NCBI RefSeq assembly: GCF_025464955.1
Contig: NZ_JAODNM010000124.1
Coordinates: forward strand, 372,001 to 436,000
Reading direction: 5' to 3'
Length of the DNA: 64,000 bases
Origin: Amycolatopsis sp.
GTDB lineage: Bacteria > Actinomycetota > Actinomycetes > Mycobacteriales > Pseudonocardiaceae
Position numbers and translations under genes: made by a program. Under the pieces are notes generated by a model that saw only the letters and a list, made by a program, of their open reading frames with translations, was not told the DNA's origin and did no database searches. Below are positions 57,112 through 64,000 of the stretch, piece after piece. Position 1 is the stretch's first letter, and each line of letters starts with the position of its first letter.

Positions 57112-57381
57112 ATGCCGAAGTCCAAGGTCCGCAAGAAGACGGCGTACACCCCGCCGATCGATCGCCGCACGCCGGTGAAGGTCAGATCGGCGGCAGGGCC
57201 GTCGAACCTGTTCTACAAGATCGTGATGTTCGGTCTGATGTTGCTCGGCCTGGTCTGGCTGGTGGTCAACTACATCGCGGGCGACAAGATCGGTTTCATG
57301 ATCGATCTCGGGAACTGGAACTTCGCCATCGGCTTCGCGCTGATGATCGGTGGTCTCCTGATGACGATGCGGTGGCGCTAG
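57112..57381 (+). CDS. crgA: CrgA cell division protein
   Basis: The protein has 89 residues from ATG 57112 (GAGG six bases upstream); the frame is open further upstream, but PKSKVRKKTAYTPP is the true CrgA N-terminus. Two membrane helices follow (LFYKIVMFGLMLLGLVWLVVNYIAG and FAIGFALMIGGLLMTM). CrgA coordinates septum assembly with FtsZ, FtsQ and PBPs, and in Streptomyces delays septation. It is a landmark of the origin-proximal region. Confidence 0.97.
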   Translation: MPKSKVRKKTAYTPPIDRRTPVKVRSAAGPSNLFYKIVMFGLMLLGLVWLVVNYIAGDKIGFMIDLGNWNFAIGFALMIGGLLMTMRWR

Positions 57382-57437
57382 TTGTTGCTCCGAATGGCGG
57401 CTTGACACCGAATTACACGCGTGTGACTCATCCCCAT

Positions 57438-57459
57438 TGTGGATAAACCCTGTGGATAA
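57438..57459. promoter_or_regulatory. Two perfect DnaA boxes in tandem
   Basis: TGTGGATAA occurs at 57438-57446 and 57451-57459, each the complement of the classical TTATCCACA box, separated by four bases. They overlap the possible start codons (TTG 57437, GTG 57452) of the PH-domain gene, so DnaA binding could repress it. Confidence 0.7.
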
Positions 57460-57889
57460 CTCTCCAACAGAGCAGGCCCCGGAGACCCGGTGGTCACCGA
57501 AGCCCGCGCTGGTCGGCCTCGGCTGGGCAGTGACGGTCCTGGTGGCCGTCGGGGCCGTTTTGGACGGCTTCTCCGGCGACCACGGGGGCATCGTCCTGTT
57601 CTCGCTGGCGGCGTTGGCCGTGGGGGCGTTCACCGTGCACGCGACCTTCGTCCGCCCGCGGCTGGCCGCCGACCTCACCGGGATCAGCGCCAGGACGCTA
57701 TCGGGCACGGTCAAGCTGGACTGGCCGTCAACCCGGGTCCGCCTGCGCACCACGCGTCGGCTCGGTCGCGACGGCATCACGCTCGAGGTCGAAGCCGAGG
57801 ACGTCCTGCTGATCTTCGGACGGCTCGAGCTGGGCGAAGACCCGCATGACGTGCTCGACGTCCTGAGCGCCCTACGAGCGCGCAGCTAG
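57452..57889 (+). CDS. PH-domain membrane protein
   Basis: The protein has 145 residues from GTG 57452; an in-frame TTG at 57437 would add five residues. Two membrane helices (VGLGWAVTVLVAVGAVL, IVLFSLAALAVGAFTV) are followed by a bacterial PH-like domain (LAADLTGISARTLSGTVKLDWPSTRVRLR to DPHDVLDVLSALRAR). The same kind of gene stands next to crgA in mycobacteria. Function is unknown. Both starts lie within the two DnaA boxes, and no ribosome site is visible, which suggests a leaderless transcript. It overlaps the convergent rhomboid gene by four bases. Confidence 0.82.
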   Translation: MDNSPTEQAPETRWSPKPALVGLGWAVTVLVAVGAVLDGFSGDHGGIVLFSLAALAVGAFTVHATFVRPRLAADLTGISARTLSGTVKLDWPSTRVRLRTTRRLGRDGITLEVEAEDVLLIFGRLELGEDPHDVLDVLSALRARS

Positions 57890-58860
57890 CGGTCGGACAC
57901 GCAGGTCACCGCACCGGTGGACTCCTGGGTGCACGTCAGTTGGCTGAACTCCGCGTTCCGCACGAAGACGAGCCCGATGGCGGCGACCAGGACGACCACG
58001 AGCATCCCGGCCTGCCAGGCCACGCGGTTCTTCGCCGGGGCGTAGACGATGGCGACCATGGCCACCACGCCCGTCACCAGCCCGCCGAGGTGCGCGAACA
58101 CGGAAATGCCCGGGATCGCGTAGGTGAGGGCCAGGTTCAGCACGATCGTGCCGATCACGGTGCCCGGGTTCAGCTTGAGCCGCAGAACCGCCACGAGCAG
58201 CGCACCCAGCAGCCCGTACAGGGCACCCGAGGCGCCCGCGGTGGCCGTGCCGGGGTCGGCGAACAGGTAAACCGCCGCGCCACCGCCGAGCATCGCGATG
58301 AAGTACACGGCCAAGAAGCGGACCTTGCCGAGCAGACGCTCGAGATCGCGGCCGATCATCCACAGCGAGAGCATGTTCACCGCGATGTGGATCGGGCCGA
58401 GGTGCAGGAAACCCGAGGTCAGCAGCCGCCACCACTCGCCGTTCAGGCCGACGCTCGGCGGGAACAGGACCCAGTCGTTGAACAGCGTGGACCGCTCGTT
58501 GTCCCACGGGCTCTTCGCCAGCACCGCGGTGATCAGGTAGATCGCCACGTTGACGCCGATGAGGATCGGGGTCACCACGGCCTTGTCGAGCGGCCGGGTG
58601 CCGGCGATCGTCGTCACGCCGAGGCCGGCGGCCCGGTACTGCTTCTCCTGCGTGCGCTGCTGCCGCTGGCCGGTCTGCACGCAGTCGGTGCACTGGAAGC
58701 CGACGGCGGCCTCACGCAGGCAATCCGGGCAGGCCGGACGCCCGCACCGCGCACAGCTCAATGCCGTGGGGCGGTTCGGGTGCCACCAACAGCCGGGCGT
58801 GGCCGCCTGCTGCTCAGGGTCCGGCTGGCCAGAAGAGTGGGGGTACGGGGGTTGGTTCAC
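57886..58860 (-). CDS. Rhomboid intramembrane serine protease with N-terminal zinc-binding domain
   Basis: The protein has 324 residues from GTG 58860. Residues 24-60 form a B-box-like zinc-binding segment (CWWHPNRPTALSCARCG, PDCLREA, CTDCV). Six membrane helices follow, with catalytic Ser211 (GASGALYG) and His257 (VFAHLGG), and the HIAVN motif on helix 2. It cleaves membrane proteins within the bilayer; its substrates are unknown. The gene is a fixed neighbour of ppiA and crgA in actinobacteria. Confidence 0.93.
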   Translation of the reverse strand: MNQPPYPHSSGQPDPEQQAATPGCWWHPNRPTALSCARCGRPACPDCLREAAVGFQCTDCVQTGQRQQRTQEKQYRAAGLGVTTIAGTRPLDKAVVTPILIGVNVAIYLITAVLAKSPWDNERSTLFNDWVLFPPSVGLNGEWWRLLTSGFLHLGPIHIAVNMLSLWMIGRDLERLLGKVRFLAVYFIAMLGGGAAVYLFADPGTATAGASGALYGLLGALLVAVLRLKLNPGTVIGTIVLNLALTYAIPGISVFAHLGGLVTGVVAMVAIVYAPAKNRVAWQAGMLVVVLVAAIGLVFVRNAEFSQLTCTQESTGAVTCVSDR

Positions 58861-58903
58861 GATGACACCAACCTACCCGTATCCGCCCGACTGCCTCTGT
58901 TCG

Positions 58904-59464
58904 TCAGCCTTCGCGGTTGACGCTGATCTTCTCGATCACGACGTCCGACAGCGGCTTGTCCGCCTGGCCGGTCGCGGTGCGCCCGATGGCGTCGACGACG
59001 TTGCGCGACTCCTGGTCGGCCACCTCACCGAAGATCGTGTGCTTGAAGTTCAGGTGCGTCGTCGGCGCGACGGTGATGAAGAACTGCGAGCCGTTGGTGC
59101 CGGGGCCGGCGTTCGCCATGGCCAGCAGGTACGGCTTGTTGAACTGCAGCTCCGGGTGGAACTCGTCGCCGAACTTGTACCCGGGTCCACCGCGGCCGGT
59201 GCCGGTCGGGTCGCCGGCCTGCAGCATGAAGCCGTCGATGACCCGGTGGAAAATTGAGCCGTCGTAGAACGGCCCCGAGGTCGTGCCCTGGGCATTGGGC
59301 TGGGTGTACTCCTTGGTGCCCTCCGCGAGACCGACGAAGTTCGCGACGGTCTTCGGTGCGTGGTCAGGGAGTAGGTTCAGGTGGATATCACCCTGGTTGG
59401 TGTGCAGCGTGGCCTTCAACGCACCACCAACGAGGGATCCATTGCTTTCAGTCACAGGACTCAT
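58904..59464 (-). CDS. ppiA: PpiA: cyclophilin-type peptidyl-prolyl isomerase
   Basis: The protein has 186 residues from ATG 59464. The cyclophilin core is complete, with FHRVIDGFMLQAGDPTGTGRGGPGY, LLAMANAGPGTNGSQFFIT and HTIFGEV. There is no signal peptide, so it is cytosolic. Size and position match mycobacterial PpiA near the origin. It lies 43 bases upstream of the rhomboid gene on the same strand. Confidence 0.95.
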   Translation of the reverse strand: MSPVTESNGSLVGGALKATLHTNQGDIHLNLLPDHAPKTVANFVGLAEGTKEYTQPNAQGTTSGPFYDGSIFHRVIDGFMLQAGDPTGTGRGGPGYKFGDEFHPELQFNKPYLLAMANAGPGTNGSQFFITVAPTTHLNFKHTIFGEVADQESRNVVDAIGRTATGQADKPLSDVVIEKISVNREG

Positions 59465-59553
59465 CGTGCCATCCACGGCGGAATCCGTGGGGAAGGGGCA
59501 CGATAGGTTACAAGCAACGAAGCAGAATCCAAACGATTGATGAGGTGAAGGCC

Positions 59554-60246
59554 ATGACTCGGGCCGCAGATTCCGTGGGTGAGTCGGTCAAGACCGGCTT
59601 GCACGACCTGCGTAAACGAGCCGCCGAGGCCGGCAAGGCGGGCGCGGAAGCGACCGCCCAGGCCGTCGAGGCGGCCGAGCACAAGCTCACCGAAGGCGCG
59701 AAGACCAGCCGTCGCGCCGGCAAGAAGGCCGCTAAGAAGCTCGCGAGCAAGGGCAAGACCAGCCGAAAGGACCTCGCCCGCAGCTCCAAGGCCGCGCGCA
59801 AGGAAGCTCTCGCGCGGGTCGCCGAGCTCCGCAAGCCGGGCCGGAAGGCGAAGAAGGCCGCCATCAAGGCCGCGAAGGCGGCTGGGCAGTCCAAGCGACG
59901 TGGCAAGAAGGACTTCAAGGGCGCGAAGAAGGACTTCCGGGCCGCACTGATCGAGGCGAAGGGCGCAGCCAAGGGCGTGCGCACCAAGCGTCGTCGCTGG
60001 CCGTGGGTCCTTGGCCTCGGGGTGGTCGCCGCGGGGACGGCGTACGCCCTGCGGTCGAAGCCGGAGCCGCCGATCGCTCCCGCGCCGCCGCGCACCCCTG
60101 CCAAGCCGCCGGTCCCGGCCGCAAAGCCCGCCGCTGAGGCGAAGCCCGCTCCGGCACCGAAGCCCGCCGCCCCGGCCAAGCCGCCGGCCCAGCGCAACGG
60201 CAACGGACAGCAGGCTGCGACGCCGGCTTCCGAGAAGAAGAACTAA
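59554..60246 (+). CDS. Lys/Ala-rich histone-H1-like protein with a membrane anchor
   Basis: The protein has 230 residues from ATG 59554. Residues 1-145 are dominated by Lys, Ala and Arg, with AKKAAIKAAKAAG-type repeats like those of histone H1 tails and HupB. Residues 149-167 form one hydrophobic helix (WPWVLGLGVVAAGTAYAL). The last 60 residues are Pro/Ala/Lys-rich (AKPPVPAAKPAAEAK). The basic part would stay in the cytosol and could bind DNA; the Pro-rich tail would cross the wall. I do not recognise a named family. It is divergent from ppiA and followed by a bidirectional terminator. Confidence 0.75.
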   Translation: MTRAADSVGESVKTGLHDLRKRAAEAGKAGAEATAQAVEAAEHKLTEGAKTSRRAGKKAAKKLASKGKTSRKDLARSSKAARKEALARVAELRKPGRKAKKAAIKAAKAAGQSKRRGKKDFKGAKKDFRAALIEAKGAAKGVRTKRRRWPWVLGLGVVAAGTAYALRSKPEPPIAPAPPRTPAKPPVPAAKPAAEAKPAPAPKPAAPAKPPAQRNGNGQQAATPASEKKN

Positions 60247-60254
60247 CTACTGAC

Positions 60255-60294
60255 ACAAAGAGGGCCCGGAACTCGCGTCCCGGGCCCTCTTTGT
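60255..60294. terminator. Bidirectional terminator
   Basis: ACAAAGAGGGCCCGG and CCGGGCCCTCTTTGT form a perfect 15-bp stem with a ten-base loop, giving A- and T-rich ends on both strands. It lies between convergent genes ending at 60246 and 60307. Confidence 0.9.
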
Positions 60295-60306
60295 CGTAGC
60301 TGGAAA

Positions 60307-60759
60307 TCAGACAGCTGCGGCGTGCTTGTCGATCAGCTGGCCCAGGCGGGGAAGCGCCTCGGCGACGTTCTTCTTGCCGTTCGGGCGAAGCTTGCTGTAC
60401 AGGCCCTTGATGCTGTCGCGGCTGCTCTTCTCCGCACGGGCGTCGGTGACGCTGAGCAGCGCGTCGGCGGCCTCGTCCGAGCGACCGGTGAGGTAGGCAC
60501 CGAAGTCGCTGCCACCGCTGGTCTTGTAGGCGCCGTAGAAGGGCTCGAGCGCACCGGCGAAGTCGTCGAGCAGGGTGTCGACGGCCGCGGGGATGATGCC
60601 CGGCTTGATCTTCTTCACCGCTGCGAAGCCGGTCTTGACGACGGCACCGGAAACGCCGCCCTTGTCCGAAACCTCTTCGTCGACCAAGCCCTGGAGGTCG
60701 GTCACGACGGCCGGACGCCTGCTGGAGTCGAGCAGGATTTCCTTGAGGGTGTCAGCCAC
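60307..60759 (-). CDS. DUF6918-family protein
   Basis: The protein has 150 residues from GTG 60759, with AAGGAC about nine bases upstream. The sequence (LKEILLDSSRRPAVVTDLQGLVDEEVSDKGGVSGAVVK, IKPGIIPAAVDTLLDDFAGALEPFYGAYK, GSDFGAYLTGRSDEAADALLSVTDARA) is that of a small actinobacterial family listed as DUF6918. It is helical and cytosolic with no catalytic motif. Function is unknown. Confidence 0.78.
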   Translation of the reverse strand: MADTLKEILLDSSRRPAVVTDLQGLVDEEVSDKGGVSGAVVKTGFAAVKKIKPGIIPAAVDTLLDDFAGALEPFYGAYKTSGGSDFGAYLTGRSDEAADALLSVTDARAEKSSRDSIKGLYSKLRPNGKKNVAEALPRLGQLIDKHAAAV

Positions 60760-60881
60760 GAATATCTGTCCTTTTTAATCGAAGTACACGACTTTGCTGT
60801 GCCGTTCGCTTCAGCGGTGCGAGGGGCAACGCTTGGCTCCGGCAGTGCGCCAGTACTCGAAACCTGCGCGTGCGGAACAGG

Positions 60882-60927
60882 GTAGTACAAGATCAACTTC
60901 ACTCGGACGTGCGGAGGGTTGTACTAC
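60882..60927. other. Inverted repeat in the DUF6918/DUF2020 spacer
   Basis: GTAGTACAA (60882-60890) and TTGTACTAC (60919-60927) are 9-bp perfect arms 28 bases apart. The right arm covers the stop of the lipoprotein gene. It could be a weak terminator of that gene or an operator for the DUF6918 gene downstream. Confidence 0.4.
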
Positions 60928-61463
60928 ATCCGCAGGTTGGCGATAGCCTGTTTCGCCACAATCCGCCCCTTGATGCTCTGTTTCTGGTTGGTCGTCACCA
61001 CGACCGCCGCCCCCTGTTTCGCGACGGCGTAGACCGCCCCGGAATCGGTCGACTCGTAGCCACCGTGCCAACCGGCCGGCTCGTCGGCCGGATCGGACGT
61101 GTCGATCGGCGCGACCTGGTTCACGAGCGCCGTCGCCACCGCCGGCTCGCCGACGTAGACGCGGACAGACAACTGGAGCTTGCCGGTCAGCGCGTAGAAG
61201 AAGCAGGTCGGCTGCGGTTTGTCCGCCGAGGTTTGGACCTTGGAGACATGCTGCCCGTTCGACTGCGCGACGAATTCGGTGTCCAGATAGGGGCATGGAC
61301 CCCCGCCGCTCGGGGTCGGCGCCGGTGGCACGACGGGCGCGGTCGACGTCGGAACGGCCTTGGATGACGTTGACGACGCTGCAGGAGCCTCCTTTGACAC
61401 GGAGGGTGCGCATGCCGTTAGCAAGAGAGTGACAGCGAGCGGCAGAACGGCCGTTCGTCGCAT
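60924..61463 (-). CDS. DUF2020-family lipoprotein
   Basis: The protein has 179 residues from ATG 61463. The signal peptide RRTAVLPLAVTLLLTAC puts the lipidated Cys at residue 18. A Ser/Pro/Thr linker leads to a single domain with CPYLDTEFVAQSNGQHVSKVQTS, QPTCFFYAL and a Cys pair that may form a disulfide. The layout fits DUF2020 (LppE-like) lipoproteins of actinobacteria. Function is unknown. Confidence 0.78.
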   Translation of the reverse strand: MRRTAVLPLAVTLLLTACAPSVSKEAPAASSTSSKAVPTSTAPVVPPAPTPSGGGPCPYLDTEFVAQSNGQHVSKVQTSADKPQPTCFFYALTGKLQLSVRVYVGEPAVATALVNQVAPIDTSDPADEPAGWHGGYESTDSGAVYAVAKQGAAVVVTTNQKQSIKGRIVAKQAIANLRM

Positions 61464-61612
61464 AGCGTAACCAGCCAATCACAAATCACACGAACGTGGG
61501 GCATCGAAGGTTCAAACTTCACCAAGTATCGGAGCTATCACACAAAGTGTCGCGCTGTGACTTTCGACACTCCTACCCTGACGGTTCTCATTTCAACTAC
61601 CGGGAGGCTGCG

Positions 61613-62038
61613 ATGAAGATCTTCGAGCAAGGCCGCGACCACGCACTGGCGCTGTTCCGGATCGTCCTGGGATTCCTCTTCTTCTGCCACGGTGCCTCCC
61701 AGCTGTTCGGCGTGTTCGGCGCGAAAAGCCAACTCGCCTTCGGCGTCTGGCCAGGGTGGTGGGCCGCGGCGATCCAGCTCGTCGGCGGAGCGGCGGTCGC
61801 TCTCGGCGTCGGGACCAGGGTCGCCGCAGTCCTGTGCTCTGGCTCCATGGCCTACGCCTACTTCTTCACGCACGCGCCCAAGGCTCTCCTGCCGCTGCAG
61901 AACGGTGGCGAGCAGGCCGCGATGTTCAGCTGGGGCTTCCTGCTGATCGCCTTCCTCGGCAGCGGCCGCTGGGCGCTGAGCTCGGTCCTGCACCGCGTCG
62001 AACGCCAGAGCGGACACCAGGCGGAACCCGCGCGATGA
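61613..62038 (+). CDS. DoxX-family membrane protein
   Basis: The protein has 141 residues from ATG 61613, with GGGAGG about six bases upstream. Four membrane helices are predicted, and the family pattern is visible in LFRIVLGFLFFCHGASQLFGVFG and IQLVGGAAVALGVGTRVAAVLC. DoxX-like proteins are quinone- or redox-linked membrane proteins, in mycobacteria joined with SodA and a thiol enzyme. Here no such partner adjoins it. Confidence 0.9.
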   Translation: MKIFEQGRDHALALFRIVLGFLFFCHGASQLFGVFGAKSQLAFGVWPGWWAAAIQLVGGAAVALGVGTRVAAVLCSGSMAYAYFFTHAPKALLPLQNGGEQAAMFSWGFLLIAFLGSGRWALSSVLHRVERQSGHQAEPAR

Positions 62039-62104
62039 GTCACCGGCCTGCCGCCGCCGTGCGACGATGGCTCACCGACGACGGAGTCGGTGAGGAGGTC
62101 TGTG

Positions 62105-62536
62105 GTGATCACCCCGGAGCAGTATGTCGGCGTGGTGGCCGAACGGATCCAGCGCGGTGGCGGCAGGCTCAACTCGGTACAGCTCGGCCCGGCGATCGCG
62201 GCGGTCGGGCTGTTCACCGAGCGAACGTGTCAGGCACCTTGGATTGGAACGCCGCCTCGATCGTCATCGCCGGCCTGGTGGGTAACCACGTCTACCCGGA
62301 TGGTCGCCGTGGACATGACGACCGGCTATCTGTACGCGTTCCCCGGGGACAGACTGTCGGGTACGGCCGCGCAAGCCTCGATTCACGCGCGGCTCACGTT
62401 CTGCTTCCCGCAGCCACCGGAGATCTACGCGCAGCTCCAGTGGCAGGCGCAGCAACAGGCCCCACCGCCTCCCCCGGGCTGGGAGCCGCAAGTGCCTCCG
62501 CAGCCGGCACCTCCCCCGCCGCCGTACGGTTACTGA
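62105..62536 (+). pseudogene. Conserved hypothetical gene with two compensating frameshifts
   Basis: From GTG 62105 (GAGGAGG six bases upstream) the frame encodes ITPEQYVGVVAERIQRGGG to AAVGLFTER, then an odd Pro/Ser-rich part, then VAVDMTTGYLYAFPGDRLSG and a Pro-rich tail, 143 residues in all. Between about 62225 and 62300 the natural-looking protein lies in another frame (VSGTLDWNAASIVIAGLVGN, then HVYPDG), with the higher third-position GC expected of coding DNA here. One base appears lost near 62225 and one gained near 62300. Either this gene carries a real double frameshift or the sequence has two errors. Family unknown. Confidence 0.6.
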
Positions 62537-62537
62537 C

Positions 62538-63176
62538 ATGGCAGGACTACGCGGCTGGCCGTCGTTCCCTGAAGAGCTGCCGGAGTTCGACCCCGGTCAA
62601 GCCCCCGCGACGCCGCAGGAACTCTTCGAGTCATGGCTGTTCGAAGCAGGCGAACACGTACTCGCCCCGCACGCGGTCACCCTGTCCACTGTGGACGCCG
62701 ACGGCCTGCCTGACGCCCGGGTGGTGATCCTCAAGGACGTCGACGCCACCGGCTGGTACGTCTCGACGAGCGCGGACAGCCCGAAAGCCGTCCAATTGCG
62801 CGAAAACCCCCACGCCGCACTGACTTTCTTCTGGCCAGGCCGCGGCCGTCAGGTCCGGCTGCGGGGCCCCGTAACCACCGCGGCACCGGAAGTCTCAGCG
62901 TCGGACTTCTCGGACCGGTCACCGGCCTCGAAGGCCGAATCGCTGATCGGCCACCAGTCCGAAGTCCTCGAAAACCCCGCCGACCTACTACGCGCAGCCG
63001 AAGCCGCTGAGCGCCAGGTGCGTGAAAACCCCGACGTGGTCCCGGATTCCTGGACGCGCTACCGCGTCTCCCCGACTGCTGTCGAGTTCTGGCAAGCCTC
63101 CAACGATCGCCGGCACGTCCGTCTCCGCTACCGCCGCACCGGCGAAACCTGGCTCCCCGAACACCTCTGGCCCTAG
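62538..63176 (+). CDS. Pyridoxamine 5'-phosphate oxidase family flavoprotein
   Basis: The protein has 212 residues, starting one base after the preceding stop. The PNPOx fold shows PHAVTLSTVDADGLPDARVVILKDVDATGWYVSTSADSPKA, ALTFFWPGRGRQVRLRG and the C-terminal dimer region FWQASNDRRHVRLRYRRTGETWLPEHLWP. The R-x-V-x-L-K and F-F-W motifs of FMN binding are kept, so PdxH activity (PNP/PMP to PLP) is plausible, though the gene lies far from other vitamin B6 genes. Confidence 0.88.
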   Translation: MAGLRGWPSFPEELPEFDPGQAPATPQELFESWLFEAGEHVLAPHAVTLSTVDADGLPDARVVILKDVDATGWYVSTSADSPKAVQLRENPHAALTFFWPGRGRQVRLRGPVTTAAPEVSASDFSDRSPASKAESLIGHQSEVLENPADLLRAAEAAERQVRENPDVVPDSWTRYRVSPTAVEFWQASNDRRHVRLRYRRTGETWLPEHLWP

Positions 63177-63205
63177 CAGGGCTCGTGCGTAGTTAGGCCG
63201 GTTCT

Positions 63206-63228
63206 AACCGGCCGGAACACTCACGAGT
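63206..63228 (+). repeat. Family B palindromic element, single arm
   Basis: These 23 bases are identical to the right arm of the complete copy (30928-30950). They are preceded by GGCCGGTTCTAACCGGCC, a short palindrome that overlaps the arm, and by a degenerate left end (GCTCGTGCGTAG). The element lies right after the PNPOx stop. Confidence 0.8.
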
Positions 63229-63254
63229 TCGCTGGAAGCCGGACAGGGTGGGGG

Positions 63255-63437
63255 CCCAGGGAGCGGGAAGTAATCGTTCTCGTGGCAGACGGTCTCGGCA
63301 ACGACGAGATCGCGGCTCAGATGTTCCTGTCGCCGCTCACCGTGAAGACGCATGTGGTGCGGGCCATGACGAAGGTCGGCGCACGTGATCGAGCGCAACT
63401 CGTCTCATTCACCTTCCGAGCCGGTCTCAACCCCTGA
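63255..63437 (+). pseudogene. LuxR-type DNA-binding domain fragment
   Basis: The frame GPREREVIVLVADGLGNDEI, AAQMFLSPLTVKTHVVRAMT and KVGARDRAQLV is a complete NarL/LuxR helix-turn-helix ending at TGA 63437, but there is no receiver or sensor domain. The frame just upstream runs into a family B repeat without a start codon or ribosome site. This is the 3' remnant of a response regulator whose 5' part has been lost, with the repeat at the junction. Confidence 0.75.
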
Positions 63438-63451
63438 GTCTGCCGAGCCAT

Positions 63452-63480
63452 CCGGGTGGGGTCTGGGGGTTGCACCCCAG
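63452..63480 (+). repeat. Family C palindromic repeat, copy 2
   Basis: CCGGGTGGGGTCTGGGGGTTGCACCCCAG matches the reverse complement of the element at 5785 in its core and arm. The CTGGGG/CCCCAG stem is a small hairpin. Confidence 0.55.
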
Positions 63481-63540
63481 AAAGCACAAAGGAGCGAGCC
63501 GATTCGCGCTTGCCGCGAATACGATTCGCCCCGAGTGACG

Positions 63541-63613
63541 TGGAGCTGAGGGGAATCGAACCCCTGACCCCCGCCTTGCAAAGGCGGTGCTCTACCAATT
63601 GAGCTACAGCCCC
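63541..63613 (-). tRNA. tRNA-Ala (anticodon TGC)
   Basis: The acceptor stem GGGGCTG pairs with CAGCTCC (one G-T), discriminator A. The D arm is GCTCAATTGGTAGAGC, the anticodon arm CCGCCTTTGCAAGGCGG exposes TGC, and the T arm is AGGGGTTCGATTCCCCT. CCA is not encoded. In mycobacteria and relatives a tRNA-Ala(TGC) with tRNA-Ile follows gyrA. Confidence 0.97.
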
Positions 63614-63647
63614 GAGCGCGGACGGCGGGTGGCCGTCCGCGGGGAGA

Positions 63648-63836
63648 TCAGTTGTTGGCCGCGTCGGAGGAACTGGCCTTGGCCGGCGAGCTTCCGTTGG
63701 TGGAGACGGCGCCGAGCGGCTTGGTCGGCGCGGTGGCTTCACGCCAGAGGTCGGCTTCTGCCTTCGAGTCCTTGTTGCGCTTGACCACGAACAGAACACC
63801 GCCCGCGATGACCGCGAGTGCCAGCAGCTTCTTCAC
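63648..63836 (-). CDS. DLW-39 family small membrane protein
   Basis: The protein has 62 residues from GTG 63836. An N-terminal helix (KKLLALAVIAGGVLFVVKR) is followed by KAEADLWREATAP, which contains the DLW motif that names this actinobacterial family, and a short disordered tail. It lies 35 bases upstream of tRNA-Ala on the same strand. The function is unknown; the position near the gyrA-distal tRNAs is typical. Confidence 0.88.
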   Translation of the reverse strand: MKKLLALAVIAGGVLFVVKRNKDSKAEADLWREATAPTKPLGAVSTNGSSPAKASSSDAANN

Positions 63837-63923
63837 CTGGAGCCCCCTCTTCCTTCGACAACTTGCTCAACCTGCGTGCCAATGTTACTAGACGCCCTGA
63901 GTCGAGGTTTTGGCGGTGCGACG

Positions 63924-63939
63924 TGTTCCACGTGGAACC
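63924..63939. promoter_or_regulatory. parS-like ParB-binding site
   Basis: GTTCCACGTGGAAC (63925-63938) is a perfect 14-bp palindrome that differs from the GTTTCACGTGAAAC core of parS by one symmetric base per arm. It lies in a non-coding gap in the origin-proximal region, where actinobacterial parS sites cluster. Confidence 0.7.
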
Positions 63940-63952
63940 GGACGAACGGGGG

Positions 63953-64000
63953 TTACTGCTGGGCAGCCGCCTGGGCGCGGAGTTTCTCGTCGGCCTCGCG
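63953..64000 (-). CDS. Unknown protein, 3' end only
   Basis: The last 15 codons read READEKLRAQAAAQQ before TAA at 63953. The rest lies right of the window. A charged helical C-terminus is all that can be said. Confidence 0.5.
   Translation of the reverse strand, partial: READEKLRAQAAAQQ

Noticed and set aside
1..64000. Insertion sequences, prophage, rRNA, CRISPR arrays and riboswitches
   Set aside because: No transposase, integrase, phage structural gene, rRNA segment, CRISPR repeat or recognisable riboswitch core was seen; only short palindromic repeats are present.

Overview
The window is high-GC actinobacterial DNA with actinobacterial gene families throughout. FhaA/FhaB/PstP/RodA/PbpA/PknA/PknB, CrgA, DLW-39, SCO5389-like, DUF397 and EACC1 proteins, the many GTG/TTG starts and the general gene style fit Pseudonocardiaceae, probably Amycolatopsis or a close relative. 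This assignment is inference from families; no marker gene is present that would settle the genus.

The right half is the origin-proximal core known from mycobacteria and relatives: tRNA-Leu(CAG), then the fhaA-fhaB-pstP-rodA-pbpA-pknA-pknB operon (growth, division and Ser/Thr phosphorylation), a trpG-type amidotransferase, a class E sortase, crgA, a rhomboid protease, ppiA, tRNA-Ala(TGC) and a DLW-39 protein. A perfect 14-bp palindrome of parS type lies 60 bp from the right edge. oriC, dnaA and gyrAB are therefore expected just beyond the right end.

The left half is accessory. 0-2 kb: 3' end of a YcnI/CopC/CopD copper module. 2-5.4 kb: phosphotransferase plus XRE regulator and two small unknowns. 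5.9-8 kb: GH1 beta-glucosidase divergent from a TetR regulator. 8-11 kb: PLP deaminase/aldolase-like enzyme divergent from a sugar-lactone oxidase. 12.5-14.4 kb: two malyl-CoA lyase/thioesterase-like genes. 17.7-27 kb: a coupled import-and-catabolism operon (substrate-binding lipoprotein, two permeases, two ATPases, aldehyde dehydrogenase, SDR, amidase) divergent from a FadR-type GntR regulator with a matching operator between them. 28-29.6 kb: a class F sortase and a secreted Ser/Thr/Pro-rich partner. 31-34 kb: a secreted penicillin-acylase-family enzyme fused to a carbohydrate-binding domain.

Between pknB and the origin side lie more accessory genes: a DUF5753 remnant with DUF397, an orphan EACC1 conflict-system component, a methyltransferase, ABC exporters, an iron-box-controlled ferredoxin reductase, and a two-component pair whose kinase has a duplicated sensor module.

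The most notable non-gene structures are three families of short palindromic repeats (one copy sits in frame inside an ABC ATPase gene), two DnaA-box clusters away from oriC, and the parS-like site. The window also holds degraded genes: a LuxR C-terminal fragment, a DUF5753 fragment, and a gene that looks frameshifted and restored.
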